A stretch of DNA of 64,000 bases from RFSX01 sp964591455 (GTDB lineage: Bacteria > Bacteroidota > Bacteroidia > Chitinophagales > Saprospiraceae), in assembly GCA_964591455.1 (NCBI GenBank), contig CAZQDZ010000026.1:1-64000 (forward strand), in the 5' to 3' direction. Every line of letters starts with the position of its first letter. Positions within the stretch are counted from its first letter, which is position 1. The position numbers and the translations under genes were made by a program. This document shows, piece by piece, positions 1-8,860 of the stretch. A model generated the notes under the pieces. It saw only the letters and a list, made by a program, of their open reading frames with translations, searched no databases and was not told the DNA's origin.

Positions 1-3000
1 ATGATGGCGATGCTTGTACAGCAGGCGAAACTTATGATGCAAATTGTAATTGCTCAGGCGGTACTTTCCAAGATGCTGACAACGATGGTGTTTGTGATGC
101 TAATGATATTTGCCCAGGTGGTGATGACAATATTGATGTAGATAGTGATGGCATTCCTGATGATTGTGACGATTGTACTCTTGCAGGTACTGCTTGTGAC
201 GATGGAGATGCGTGTACGACTGGTGAAACTTACGATGCCAATTGTGGTTGCTCAGGCGGTACTTTCCAAGATGCAGATAGCGATGGTGTGTGTGATGCTA
301 TGGACCAATGTCCAAGTGACCCATTTGATAATTGCAACATTGTAAATCCATGTACTTCATCAGCAAGTAATACTACATATGAACATATTGAAAGCATCAG
401 CGTAGCTAATTTAACAAACGTCTCAGGCAATAATGGTGGATATGCAGATTATACGAATATGGAAGCTAATGTGGTTGTCGGGTCTACATATGATGTAACA
501 TTAATACCTGGATATTCTGGATCTACTTATACCGAATTTTGGAGAATTTGGATAGATACTAATAAGGATGGTCAATTCACAGACAATGAAATTTTCCTTG
601 AGAGATCTAGCAACACTATTATTACAGATCAAATTACAATTGGGTCTTCAGTATCAGGTGGGACAACAGTCATGAGAATTGCAATGCAGTATAATTCAGC
701 ACCACCTTCATGTAATAACTTTACATATGGTGAAGTAGAAGATTATCAGATTATAATATCAGCTAACTGCATTGTAGGAGAACCTTGCGATGATGGCAAC
801 CTGTGCACAATAAATGATATTATAGACAATTCATGCAATTGCTTAGGCACACCAATTCAGGATACTGATGCAGATGGAATATGTGATGATCTTGATGTAT
901 GTCCTGGCTTAGATGATAACTTAATAGGCAGGCTTTGTGATGATGGTAATCCTTGTACAGTAGGTGAAACTTACGATGCCAACTGTGGTTGCACAGGAGG
1001 AACGATATCAGATGCAGACAATGATGGCGTTTGTGATGTTGAGGACCAATGTCCGAACTTAGATGATAATCTTATAGGTACTGCTTGTGATGACGGTGAC
1101 GCATGTACGATTAATGACAGTTACACAGCCAACTGTCTATGTGCAGGTATACCTGAATCTGATACCGATGGTGATGGTATATGTGATGCAAATGACCTCT
1201 GTCCAAATTTTGATGATAATCTGATAGGAACACCATGTGACGATGGCGACCCTTGTACTACAGGCGAAACTTATGATACCAGCTGCGGATGCGCTGGAGG
1301 TATCACACAAGACGCTGACAATGATGGTATCTGTGATAACTTAGATCAATGTCCAGGTCATGATGATGCGATAGATAATGATGGAAATGGCATCCCAGAT
1401 TCTTGTGAAGGATGTCCTTCTATTTCATTCAATAATTATCCTGTACTCAGCTATGACCCAGGTCAAGATTTAGGAAACTACGAATTACAAGATAACGGTC
1501 AGACACTCTATATGGATGGCAATTCATGGAAAGCAATAGAAATAGATTATGTGTTCACACAAAATACAGTAATCACTTTTGACTTCAAGAGTACTCAGGA
1601 AGGAGAGATACATGAAATAGCAGTGGATAATGATCTCTTCTTATCGCCACAGAATAGAATGGTACTCTATGGTACTCAAAACTATCCAGGTCAGCATCTT
1701 GTAGGCACCTATTCTGGAAGTGGTGATTGGGAGACTTTTACGATTCACCTTGGCAATTTCTTTGGAGGGAGTTACAAGTACTTTGTATTAACAGCAGATG
1801 ATGACGCTAATGCAGCAGGGAATTCTTTCTATAGGAATATATCAATTTTTGAAGACATGAATGGCGACCTATCTTGTGATGAAAACTGCACAGCAGGTAC
1901 AGCGTGTAATGACGGTGACCCTTGTACTTCCAATGACACATATGATAGTGCATGTGGATGTACAGGCATTCCAAGTCAGGATTCTGATGGTGATGGTATT
2001 TGTGATTTAATAGATCAATGTCCAGATTTCGATGATAATCTGATTGGTACAAGTTGTGAAGATGGAGATGCGTGTACGACAGGAGAGGCTTATGATACAG
2101 ACTGTGGATGTACTGGGGGTATCCTTACAGATGCGGATGGTGACGGATTCTGTGTCGGCGAAGACCCTGATGATAGTAATGCCTGCGTACCAAATAATAG
2201 CAATTGCTCAGGATGTGAAACTTTCGATTTTAATGACTTTGAAACTTCATTCGGAATATGGAATGATGGTGGAGGTGATTGCTTCTTAAGTTCTAACTTC
2301 GATGTCTATGCTAATTCTGGAAGTGGTGCAGTAAGAATTAGAGATAATTCTGGATCATCATCTTCAATGTTTACAGATGTCCTTGACTTTGGAGGCATTG
2401 GTAGCATAGATTTCTCTTTTTCATTCGTACCAAATTCTATGGAGAATAATGAAGATTTTTTCTTAGAGGTATCTGGTGACGGAGGAAATTCATTCACTAT
2501 AGTAGAGGAATGGAATTCAGGAATAGAGATGACCAATAATGTCCGACAAAATGTCACGGTGAATATTCCTGGCAATTTGCTTAGCACAAGCACGGTTCTA
2601 AGAATTAGATGTGATGCAAGTGCTAATAGTGACAGAGTCTATATAGATGATGTCCATATTGAAATCTGTGGTCAGACAGTAACAGAAAATAATAATAGTA
2701 AATTAAAATCAGCATTACCGTTAACTGGGATTATTACCAGCAATGGTATCAGCAATTCTACTATTCTCAATACCAGTTCTTTTGCTGTCTTCCCTAATCC
2801 TGCCATAGACTACTTGATTCTGTCTTTCAAAGATTACGCAGGCAGAACAATGACTAAGGTAGACATACTGACTAATCATGGGATGCTTATGGCATCACAT
2901 CCTTTGGAAGGTCAAACCCAAGCTAGGATAGATATATCTAATTTAGATTATGGACAATCATATATTATCCTAATGGTAGCAGATGATGGTGAATATTTTA

Positions 3001-3023
3001 TAGAAAAGATAGTGAAGCTATAA
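1..3023 (+). CDS. T9SS-secreted Cys-rich repeat adhesin, 5' truncated by window edge
   Basis: The reading frame is open from base 3, so the start lies outside the window. The visible protein of about 1006 residues carries repeats of two alternating kinds: a Cys-rich unit of the form CDDGDPCTTGETYD..CGC, and Asp-rich units like DADNDGICD that resemble thrombospondin type 3 calcium-binding repeats. A GEVEDY motif (nt 738-755) closes one beta domain. A later beta domain (about nt 2215-2670) contains the FETSFGIWNDGG signature, which also appears four times in the large protein at 41199-46436. The C-terminus (from about nt 2785) has FPNPAIDYL, typical of a T9SS type A sorting domain. The protein is therefore likely exported and attached at the cell surface. 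A calcium-dependent adhesive or structural role is inferred from the repeats. It ends at a strong terminator. Confidence 0.85.
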   Translation, partial: DGDACTAGETYDANCNCSGGTFQDADNDGVCDANDICPGGDDNIDVDSDGIPDDCDDCTLAGTACDDGDACTTGETYDANCGCSGGTFQDADSDGVCDAMDQCPSDPFDNCNIVNPCTSSASNTTYEHIESISVANLTNVSGNNGGYADYTNMEANVVVGSTYDVTLIPGYSGSTYTEFWRIWIDTNKDGQFTDNEIFLERSSNTIITDQITIGSSVSGGTTVMRIAMQYNSAPPSCNNFTYGEVEDYQIIISANCIVGEPCDDGNLCTINDIIDNSCNCLGTPIQDTDADGICDDLDVCPGLDDNLIGRLCDDGNPCTVGETYDANCGCTGGTISDADNDGVCDVEDQCPNLDDNLIGTACDDGDACTINDSYTANCLCAGIPESDTDGDGICDANDLCPNFDDNLIGTPCDDGDPCTTGETYDTSCGCAGGITQDADNDGICDNLDQCPGHDDAIDNDGNGIPDSCEGCPSISFNNYPVLSYDPGQDLGNYELQDNGQTLYMDGNSWKAIEIDYVFTQNTVITFDFKSTQEGEIHEIAVDNDLFLSPQNRMVLYGTQNYPGQHLVGTYSGSGDWETFTIHLGNFFGGSYKYFVLTADDDANAAGNSFYRNISIFEDMNGDLSCDENCTAGTACNDGDPCTSNDTYDSACGCTGIPSQDSDGDGICDLIDQCPDFDDNLIGTSCEDGDACTTGEAYDTDCGCTGGILTDADGDGFCVGEDPDDSNACVPNNSNCSGCETFDFNDFETSFGIWNDGGGDCFLSSNFDVYANSGSGAVRIRDNSGSSSSMFTDVLDFGGIGSIDFSFSFVPNSMENNEDFFLEVSGDGGNSFTIVEEWNSGIEMTNNVRQNVTVNIPGNLLSTSTVLRIRCDASANSDRVYIDDVHIEICGQTVTENNNSKLKSALPLTGIITSNGISNSTILNTSSFAVFPNPAIDYLILSFKDYAGRTMTKVDILTNHGMLMASHPLEGQTQARIDISNLDYGQSYIILMVADDGEYFIEKIVKL
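3..300 (+). repeat. Tandem duplication of a 66-codon repeat unit in the adhesin gene
   Basis: A 26-bp string at 51-76 recurs exactly at 249-274, an offset of 198 bp or 66 codons. The flanking codons also match closely (GDACT.GETYDANC on both sides). Exact DNA identity inside an otherwise diverged repeat array suggests recent unit duplication or gene conversion. Confidence 0.8.
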
Positions 3024-3070
3024 TAAAATAAGCGGCTGCTATTTCTAAGCTTCCAGTAATAGAATGAGTA

Positions 3071-3110
3071 AAAAAAAGTGGTTGGGATTAATTTCCCAAC
3101 CACTTTTTTT
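3071..3110. terminator. Bidirectional intrinsic terminator
   Basis: A perfect 17-bp stem (3071-3087 pairs with 3094-3110) closes a 6-nt loop, with A7 on one side and T7 on the other. It lies between the convergent adhesin and cyclophilin genes and can serve both strands. Confidence 0.93.
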
Positions 3111-3112
3111 AT

Positions 3113-3778
3113 CTAGTCTAGAACTTCTACTTTCATCATAATGTCAGTATTCGGTCTATCCTTGACATTCTTCCCTGTGGGCATTGCACATATAAGGTCT
3201 ATAATTTCAATACCTTCTACAATTTCTCCAAACACAGTATAATTCATATCTAGGTGAGCCGCTCCTCCCTTTACCTGATAATAAGCTTTGGCTTCATCCA
3301 TAAATTTGAAATTCTCTGTTTCCATCGATGTCAACTGCTGCGCTGTATGACGATATCCTTGGACCAGAAAAAATTGGCATCCACTGGATTGTTTGGTAGG
3401 ATTGATACTATCTGGCAGTCTGGCTGCGGCTAAGGCACCCTTCTTATGAAAATTCTTGCGAGAAATCTCATTATCTAATTTAGGGCATCTATCTGCTCCT
3501 AATTGTTGGTTCACCGCTGATTCTACTGAATTAGGGTCGCCACCTTGGGCCATGAATCCGGGTATAACCCTGTGAAAAAGGGTACCATCGTACCACCCGT
3601 TCTTAGCATACTTAATAAAATTGTCTCTATGTCTAGGAGTATCATTGTAGAGTTCTGCGATCATATCGCCAAACATAGTTGTGATTTTCACACGTACAAC
3701 TTTTACATCATCCTGCTGTGAAAAGCCAGTAGCACATACATTTAGAGCAATGAATGCTATGAGCAATATTCTCTTCAT
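3113..3778 (-). CDS. Exported cyclophilin-type peptidyl-prolyl cis-trans isomerase
   Basis: The 221-residue product starts with a signal peptide (MKRILLIAFIALNVCATGFSQ). A cyclophilin domain follows, with the family signatures LFHRVIPGFMAQGGDPNS and, near the end, YTVFGEIVEGIEIID. The central insert with KGALAAAR and SGCQFFLV matches the active-site region of bacterial cyclophilins. It should catalyse proline isomerisation during folding of exported proteins in the periplasm. It is a single gene facing a shared terminator. Assignment to the family is firm; the client proteins are unknown. Confidence 0.93.
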   Translation of the reverse strand: MKRILLIAFIALNVCATGFSQQDDVKVVRVKITTMFGDMIAELYNDTPRHRDNFIKYAKNGWYDGTLFHRVIPGFMAQGGDPNSVESAVNQQLGADRCPKLDNEISRKNFHKKGALAAARLPDSINPTKQSSGCQFFLVQGYRHTAQQLTSMETENFKFMDEAKAYYQVKGGAAHLDMNYTVFGEIVEGIEIIDLICAMPTGKNVKDRPNTDIMMKVEVLD

Positions 3779-4014
3779 AACGTGAATATGTTTTTGGATT
3801 TAAAAATTTTGATTTAGATATCTCAAAATAGTAGAACAGCATGAAGTTTCAAAAATCGACATAAAGAAAGAAACAGCCGTAATCAACGCCAACAAAAAAG
3901 AACTTAAATATTGGTTAAATACTCTTAATGCCTAATGAAAGTCCTTTATTTTAAGCAACCGTAATAAACAAATCAACATATCTACAGTTACGTAGATGAT
4001 ATAAAAACTAAACT

Positions 4015-4755
4015 ATGCAGATATTTATTAGCCAACTTTTGACCTTTACTTTAATATTCGGCCAGGGCTGCCAAACTAAACAAGATATAAATACCGATTC
4101 TGAGAATCTGACAGTCACAGAAACTACAACCGAAGAGATACAAGAGAAGGCAGGCCATGACACCTACCCTATTTCTGAATATACTGAAAATAATAAACTG
4201 GAGGCTTATTCTACTGCCATCTTTGCAGGGGGGTGCTTTTGGTGTACCGAAGCTGCATTCGAAAGAATAGAAGGTGTCGTAGATGTCCTAAGTGGATATT
4301 CAGGAGGTCATAAAGATTATCCAACTTACAGAGGTGTAGGTGCTGGAAATACAGGTCATACAGAAGCGATATATATATATTATGATAAAGACGTGGTCTC
4401 ATATGAAACCCTCTTAGACGTCTTATTTGTAGCGCATGACCCTACTACACTGAACAGACAGGGGCCTGATGTAGGTGAAGAGTATCGCTCTGCTATATAC
4501 TTTGAGACAGAATCTGAGCAAGAAATCATAGACCTAAAGATTAGGGCTCTGAATTCAAGTGGGACATTCAAAGACAAAATAGTAACTGAAGTAGCTGAAT
4601 ACGAGGAATTTTGGGTAGCTGAAGAATATCACCAAAATTTCTATGAACTGAACCCTAATCAAGGCTATGTGAGGCAAGTGTCAAGACCAAAAGTGGAGAA
4701 GGTAATAAAGACATTCCCTCATTTATTGAAGAAAAAATATAAGACCAAGTCTTAA
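4015..4755 (+). CDS. msrA: Peptide-methionine (S)-S-oxide reductase MsrA, probably exported
   Basis: Residues 67 to about 220 form a typical MsrA domain. GCFWC holds the catalytic Cys74, and GGHKDYPTYRGVGAGNTGHTEA follows as separate family blocks. The enzyme reduces methionine-S-sulfoxide in proteins. An N-terminal extension of about 65 residues has a hydrophobic stretch ending in GQGC (Cys19), which could be a lipoprotein signal, followed by a Thr/Glu-rich linker. This suggests a membrane-anchored, periplasm-facing enzyme. The signal lacks early positive charges, so the export call is tentative. No msrB gene is visible next to it. A hairpin follows the stop. Confidence 0.93.
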   Translation: MQIFISQLLTFTLIFGQGCQTKQDINTDSENLTVTETTTEEIQEKAGHDTYPISEYTENNKLEAYSTAIFAGGCFWCTEAAFERIEGVVDVLSGYSGGHKDYPTYRGVGAGNTGHTEAIYIYYDKDVVSYETLLDVLFVAHDPTTLNRQGPDVGEEYRSAIYFETESEQEIIDLKIRALNSSGTFKDKIVTEVAEYEEFWVAEEYHQNFYELNPNQGYVRQVSRPKVEKVIKTFPHLLKKKYKTKS

Positions 4756-4780
4756 AACCAAAGGGTATTAACTGATTTTT

Positions 4781-4832
4781 CAGTCACAAAATCCTGATAA
4801 TCTGCTATTTATGGCTTTGTGACTGGAATTTT
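4781..4832 (+). terminator. Probable terminator after msrA
   Basis: A perfect 10-bp inverted repeat (4781-4790 with 4816-4825) is followed by GAATTTTT. The loop of 25 nt is long, so this is less certain than a compact terminator. Confidence 0.5.
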
Positions 4833-4939
4833 TGGTTAACATTACCACATATTTGTACTTAATTACGTTTAAATATTAAGTATTAGGCTTCCCCGTTTTT
4901 TTGGCCTAATGCAATTTATAACAGCAAATTATTATACCC

Positions 4940-5275
4940 ATGAAAAAGTTAATCACATTGGCTTTTATAGCCGGCATTGTATTCACTTCCCAAAGTGTAT
5001 TCTCTCAGAATATAGTTCTTATCAATGGTACACCCACTGAAGTTACTTTAGAAGGTGAACAAATAACAAAAATAGAAGCTAAAGATGTATCAAGTCATAT
5101 GACTGGATATGAGAATGAGAAGGAAGCTCAGGATATATTTTCTAATGCTATTCTTAGAATGGCAAAAGCGAAAAAAGAAGTATCCATCAAGAGCAATCTT
5201 AAGAATTCGCCAGTAAAGTCAGTAGAAAAAGATCAGAGCATTCATGTTCTTATAGCTGATAGCAAGTTGGAGTAA
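4940..5275 (+). CDS. Small exported protein of unknown function
   Basis: The 111-residue protein has a clear signal peptide (MKKLITLAFIAGIVFTSQSVFSQ). The mature part of about 88 residues is Lys/Glu-rich with no cysteines and no motif I recognise. The start is an ATG preceded by an AT-rich leader. It stands alone between msrA and a membrane-protein gene, with about 165 to 290 bp on each side, so it is probably monocistronic. The signal peptide and codon use like its neighbours support a real gene; the function is unknown. Confidence 0.75.
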   Translation: MKKLITLAFIAGIVFTSQSVFSQNIVLINGTPTEVTLEGEQITKIEAKDVSSHMTGYENEKEAQDIFSNAILRMAKAKKEVSIKSNLKNSPVKSVEKDQSIHVLIADSKLE

Positions 5276-5569
5276 TCCAACTATAGTATCGAAAGTAGTT
5301 TTTTCATATAAGTTTCGTTAGTTAGATAGCTAACATAGTTGGTTTTAAGTGATCATGTTGCTGATTCCCCATATTCAAAACATTCAGTAGTAGTTGGTTT
5401 TTTCCTCTTTTGAAAAGAGAATAAGTAATATGGTCACTTTTTTTAGACAATGACATCCTCTTTCTCCTCACATAATTCTTCATCTAATCATTTATTAAGG
5501 ATTAACTCATCTAAAACATTCTAGTCCAAAGATAAGTTAGGTTACTCTCGACTTCATTAAAGACAGAAT
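5276..5569 (+). other. Intergenic region with a possible structured RNA ending in a T-tract
   Basis: This 294-bp gap has no convincing ORF. A long-range pairing (5347-5356 with 5430-5439, one G-U) encloses a second small hairpin (5405-5419, CTCTTTT/AAAAGAG). It ends in a run of seven T at 5438-5444. The string TAGTTGGTTTT occurs twice. It could be the terminator of the upstream small gene or a small RNA; the sequence alone does not decide. Confidence 0.3.
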
Positions 5570-5935
5570 ATGAGAATAGCATTTTTAATAAGCGGATTAG
5601 CTGAGCTCATTGCGGCTATAATTTGCTATTCAGCACCAAATTTTATCTTCGAAAATAGCACGCCATATCTTCTCAAATTGTATGGGGTTAATGCTTTAGT
5701 CATGGGTATAATTAATTTATTACTGTTCCATTACTATGAGCCATCTGAACTGGTACGTAAAATCTGCTTGGCTATGATGTTCTTCCATGGGGCTGTAGCC
5801 ATGATGACTTATGGATTCAAAAATTCAGAGCTGATCTATCCGCATGGGGCTGTCTTATTACACCTAGCACTCTTTATTGTATTTCTTATAATGTACATGC
5901 GTGATTTGAAACCGGATGGAAACCCTAGCGTCTGA
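5570..5935 (+). CDS. Small integral membrane protein, unknown function
   Basis: The 121-residue product has four predicted membrane segments (about residues 3-24, 34-55, 67-84 and 91-112) joined by short loops, and ends in a charged tail. I do not recognise a named family; the size and topology recall DUF4345-like or DoxX-like small membrane proteins, but no signature residue proves this. The gene lies 82 bp upstream of a HupE/UreJ-like gene on the same strand and may be co-transcribed with it. Confidence 0.75.
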   Translation: MRIAFLISGLAELIAAIICYSAPNFIFENSTPYLLKLYGVNALVMGIINLLLFHYYEPSELVRKICLAMMFFHGAVAMMTYGFKNSELIYPHGAVLLHLALFIVFLIMYMRDLKPDGNPSV

Positions 5936-6017
5936 ATAAAGAATTCAGTCAACCTACGCTTTTACATCCATTACAAGCCTACAAATAATTAACTTGAGCG
6001 ACTAATAAGACACTTTC

Positions 6018-6569
6018 ATGTTCGGAGAATATCTAAAACTAGGCATAGAACACATTCTGGATGTTAACGGATTAGATCATGTTCTTTTCCTGATTGTGTT
6101 AGTCATTTTATATGACAGAAAATCTTGGAAGACTGTTCTAATTCTTGCCACGGCCTTCACACTCGGCCACAGCGTCACTCTGGCGCTTGCAGGTGTGGAT
6201 ATTATTTCAGTCAATAGTAGGCTTATAGAAATATTTATCGCTGTCTCCATTGCGGCCACAGCTCTTTATAATATAACCTCGGCTAATTCAAAGAAAACAA
6301 GATATCTGGCAGCACTCATCTTTGGGCTAATCCATGGGCTCGGCTTCTCAGGTTTTTTCAAGACTATTCTTGGAGGTGAAAGTATCATCCTCCCGCTTCT
6401 TGCATTTAATATAGGTGTAGAAATAGCACAAGCAATTTGTGTGCTACTTGTCCTATTAGCTAGCTATCTGCTCACTGAAATCATAGGCTTAAAAAAGAGA
6501 CATCTAGTAGTAGGCACCTCAGTTATTATTCTGCTGTATTCGATTAAGTTAATCGTGGAGAGACTCTGA
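6018..6569 (+). CDS. HupE/UreJ-family membrane protein
   Basis: The 183-residue, roughly six-helix membrane protein contains the family's conserved polar positions inside helices: GLDHVLFL near residue 20, TLGHSVTLALA near 50 and GLIHGLGFSGF near 100. Relatives in hydrogenase and urease clusters are implicated in nickel entry. In Bacteroidota this subfamily usually stands away from such clusters, and none is visible here. The substrate is therefore unknown; metal transport is inferred from the His/Asp-lined helices. It converges on the DUF5916 gene with a 21-bp gap. Confidence 0.85.
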   Translation: MFGEYLKLGIEHILDVNGLDHVLFLIVLVILYDRKSWKTVLILATAFTLGHSVTLALAGVDIISVNSRLIEIFIAVSIAATALYNITSANSKKTRYLAALIFGLIHGLGFSGFFKTILGGESIILPLLAFNIGVEIAQAICVLLVLLASYLLTEIIGLKKRHLVVGTSVIILLYSIKLIVERL

Positions 6570-6590
6570 AAGTTCAAAAAACTAGCCTAA

Positions 6591-8786
6591 TCAATACCAA
6601 TAATTGACCTTTAAAATGAGCGCCCGATTATTAGTTTGAAGAGATCTGGCCGTAGGGAGTGTGTTCACTAAATCATAATTATCCACATATACAATGAATA
6701 AGTCTGACATCGGAGAAAACCGCCATTGTAAGCGACTATTTAATCCTACAAAGTCTGACTGATCCACATACTGGAACAAAGTAGTCCATAATAAATTTTT
6801 ACTAAACCCAATTTCTACATTAGACACCAAGGCTGTAATCTTAGATTGGCCAAAAGGATCTGGAAATTCTAAATCATTCCATTGATACCCAATAGAAAAA
6901 TTTCCCCACGGTTGTATTCTATAGTTTGCATTTACCTCAAAGGATGTCAATCGGCCATTATAGAACCCCCCTGTTCTAGCGGATAGGCCATAAGACAAGG
7001 CTTTACGTCCATCAGAATCATAAGATACTTCTCCGCTTAGTGCTCTGTATCTATCTCGAGGCAAGGGTGTCCCGCCAGTAAAACTAAAAGGATACCTAAG
7101 GTCAATATCACTATGAGATAATCTCAAGTCGAGATTTGACGTATTTGTGAATGTGGCGCCATAATGCAAATCTGTAGATGACTCATTAAAGCTCCAGTCT
7201 GTATTAAAGAAGGTTGTATTCCCGATATCAAATGTATGTCGCTGGAAAATGCCTTCTCGGGGACGCTTCTGATATTCTAAGTAGATGTTCTCAGAATTAA
7301 AGCCAGCTCTTATAATTGTATCTCTCTCAGCATCAAAATTATTGACACGAGCCGTAAAGCCTAGATCAGCGAAATAATTCTCTTGAAATAATGTAAAATC
7401 CCCCTGAAAAGTCCAATTAGCATTTCGAAAACGGGCTCCTGTGTTATACACCATGTTTTGATCACTGAAGCCTGCCTTTAAGGAGGCATGCGCAGCACCC
7501 CAAGCTTGTATTTCCCCATTATCAGACTGGTACAATCCTTCCAGACTTATATTCCTTCCGTAATCATCTTGGAGCGCCTCAATGTTGTTGTAAGCCTGTC
7601 TATTAAGGAACAAGCCTTGTACAAATGAACGACCGAACTGTCGCTTGACAGAAACCGCTGTCTGGTTTTGGCCGGCGGCATTATCGGTAGCTCTACTATG
7701 TATATTCATAACACCGATACGATTATTGGTATTGATATTGCCCGTAGCTCTCAGACCGTAAAGAATGGGTACTGGTTGAAGATTCTGATCTAAGCCTATT
7801 CTTCTTGAAAAAAATGGCCTGATGCCCCCTGTCCCAAAATCCGAAAATACATCCGCATTCTCGAGAAAGAAATTACGCTTCTCTGGAAGAGAGATATTAA
7901 ATCTGGTCAAATTAGTCACTAATTCATCTACCTCAATCTGAGAGAAATCTGGATTTAAAGTAACATCCATGTTTATGGTAGATGTCAGTGCTACTTTTGC
8001 ATCAAGACCTGCATCATACTGGAAGTCTGTGGGACTATCCTTGACTTTACTAACACCCCCACTGACATAAGGGATGAGATTAAAATTCCCCTTTTTCTTA
8101 GTTGGTGGGCTATCCCATATCAGTGCGCCTGCAAATGCAGGATTAGGAGGCCAGAAGCCCTCAGGCACAGCCGTCCAATTATGGAACTCATTGCAAAAAG
8201 GAAGATTGCGAACAAAGTTCATACCCCATTCTCCCAAAGTAGGGTCATACCTTAATATCTTAAATGGAATCGCAAATTCTGCAGACCAATATTCATCATT
8301 TATTTGTGTCTCTACATACCATTTGTTACTCCAGTCAGAAGAGACACCTGAAGTTGGAGAATTAGTGGCATCCCACTGCACACCTACGGCAGAAGTACCA
8401 AATAGAACGGCGTTTGTTTTTGTATTTAATGGATCTAAGACTATAGCAATGCCATCATTATCCCAGTAGACGTCTCTTTTAAGTGTCGTTATAGTTACTG
8501 GTGCGGTCTGAAAACATTTGGCTGCGACATAGAGATTTTTGTCATCGTACGCTAATCTTATTTCAGTTCTTGGGTCTGCACCAGAATCATAATAAGGTAT
8601 CTTTTGCCAGAAATCTGACCCCACCTCTGCGGAGGCCCAAGTCTCCTCATCTAACACACCATCTATTGTCATTGTCTCAGTGGTAGATGTAAGCTTGTAC
8701 TGGTATTCTTCTCTAAAATCTATTTCTGATTGCTGTCCATAGATGGAAGTATTCACCAGAAAAAGTAAAGCCAAAAAAAGTCTCAT
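6591..8786 (-). CDS. DUF5916 outer-membrane protein with N-terminal CBM9-like domain
   Basis: The 731-residue protein has a signal peptide (residues 1-17, ending YGQ). Residues 30-220 form a carbohydrate-binding family 9-like domain (MTIDGVLDEETWASAE, then DDKNLYVAAKCF). The remaining roughly 480 residues alternate short aromatic-rich strands and end in VNYWY, as expected for an outer-membrane beta barrel. DUF5916 proteins are common in Bacteroidota and of unknown function; a surface glycan-related role is inferred only from the N-terminal fold. A -7 promoter element lies 19 nt upstream of the start codon. The gene is probably monocistronic. Confidence 0.88.
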   Translation of the reverse strand: MRLFLALLFLVNTSIYGQQSEIDFREEYQYKLTSTTETMTIDGVLDEETWASAEVGSDFWQKIPYYDSGADPRTEIRLAYDDKNLYVAAKCFQTAPVTITTLKRDVYWDNDGIAIVLDPLNTKTNAVLFGTSAVGVQWDATNSPTSGVSSDWSNKWYVETQINDEYWSAEFAIPFKILRYDPTLGEWGMNFVRNLPFCNEFHNWTAVPEGFWPPNPAFAGALIWDSPPTKKKGNFNLIPYVSGGVSKVKDSPTDFQYDAGLDAKVALTSTINMDVTLNPDFSQIEVDELVTNLTRFNISLPEKRNFFLENADVFSDFGTGGIRPFFSRRIGLDQNLQPVPILYGLRATGNINTNNRIGVMNIHSRATDNAAGQNQTAVSVKRQFGRSFVQGLFLNRQAYNNIEALQDDYGRNISLEGLYQSDNGEIQAWGAAHASLKAGFSDQNMVYNTGARFRNANWTFQGDFTLFQENYFADLGFTARVNNFDAERDTIIRAGFNSENIYLEYQKRPREGIFQRHTFDIGNTTFFNTDWSFNESSTDLHYGATFTNTSNLDLRLSHSDIDLRYPFSFTGGTPLPRDRYRALSGEVSYDSDGRKALSYGLSARTGGFYNGRLTSFEVNANYRIQPWGNFSIGYQWNDLEFPDPFGQSKITALVSNVEIGFSKNLLWTTLFQYVDQSDFVGLNSRLQWRFSPMSDLFIVYVDNYDLVNTLPTARSLQTNNRALILKVNYWY

Positions 8787-8805
8787 TGATACTCAATATC
8801 TGGCA

Positions 8806-8813
8806 CAAAAATA
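8806..8813 (-). promoter_or_regulatory. -7 promoter element of the DUF5916 gene
   Basis: On the minus strand this reads TATTTTTG, matching TAnnTTTG. A TTG lies 15 nt upstream. The predicted transcript start leaves a leader of roughly 10-15 nt before the ATG at 8786. Confidence 0.5.
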
Positions 8814-8860
8814 AGGAATACCAAGCATCAACATTCGTCGCCTAATCTATAATTTAGAAT

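Noticed and set aside
288..3023. Start of the first adhesin at a GTG at 288
   Set aside because: The same frame is open from base 3 with further copies of the same repeats, so 288 is internal and the real start is outside the window.
4367..4382. ATATATATATAT run as a phase-variable repeat
   Set aside because: It encodes IYIYYD at a normal position in MsrA; a two-base change would break the gene, and the run is too short to be persuasive.
6018..6569. Evidence of a hydrogenase or urease cluster from the HupE/UreJ-like gene
   Set aside because: No structural or accessory hydrogenase or urease gene is in the window.
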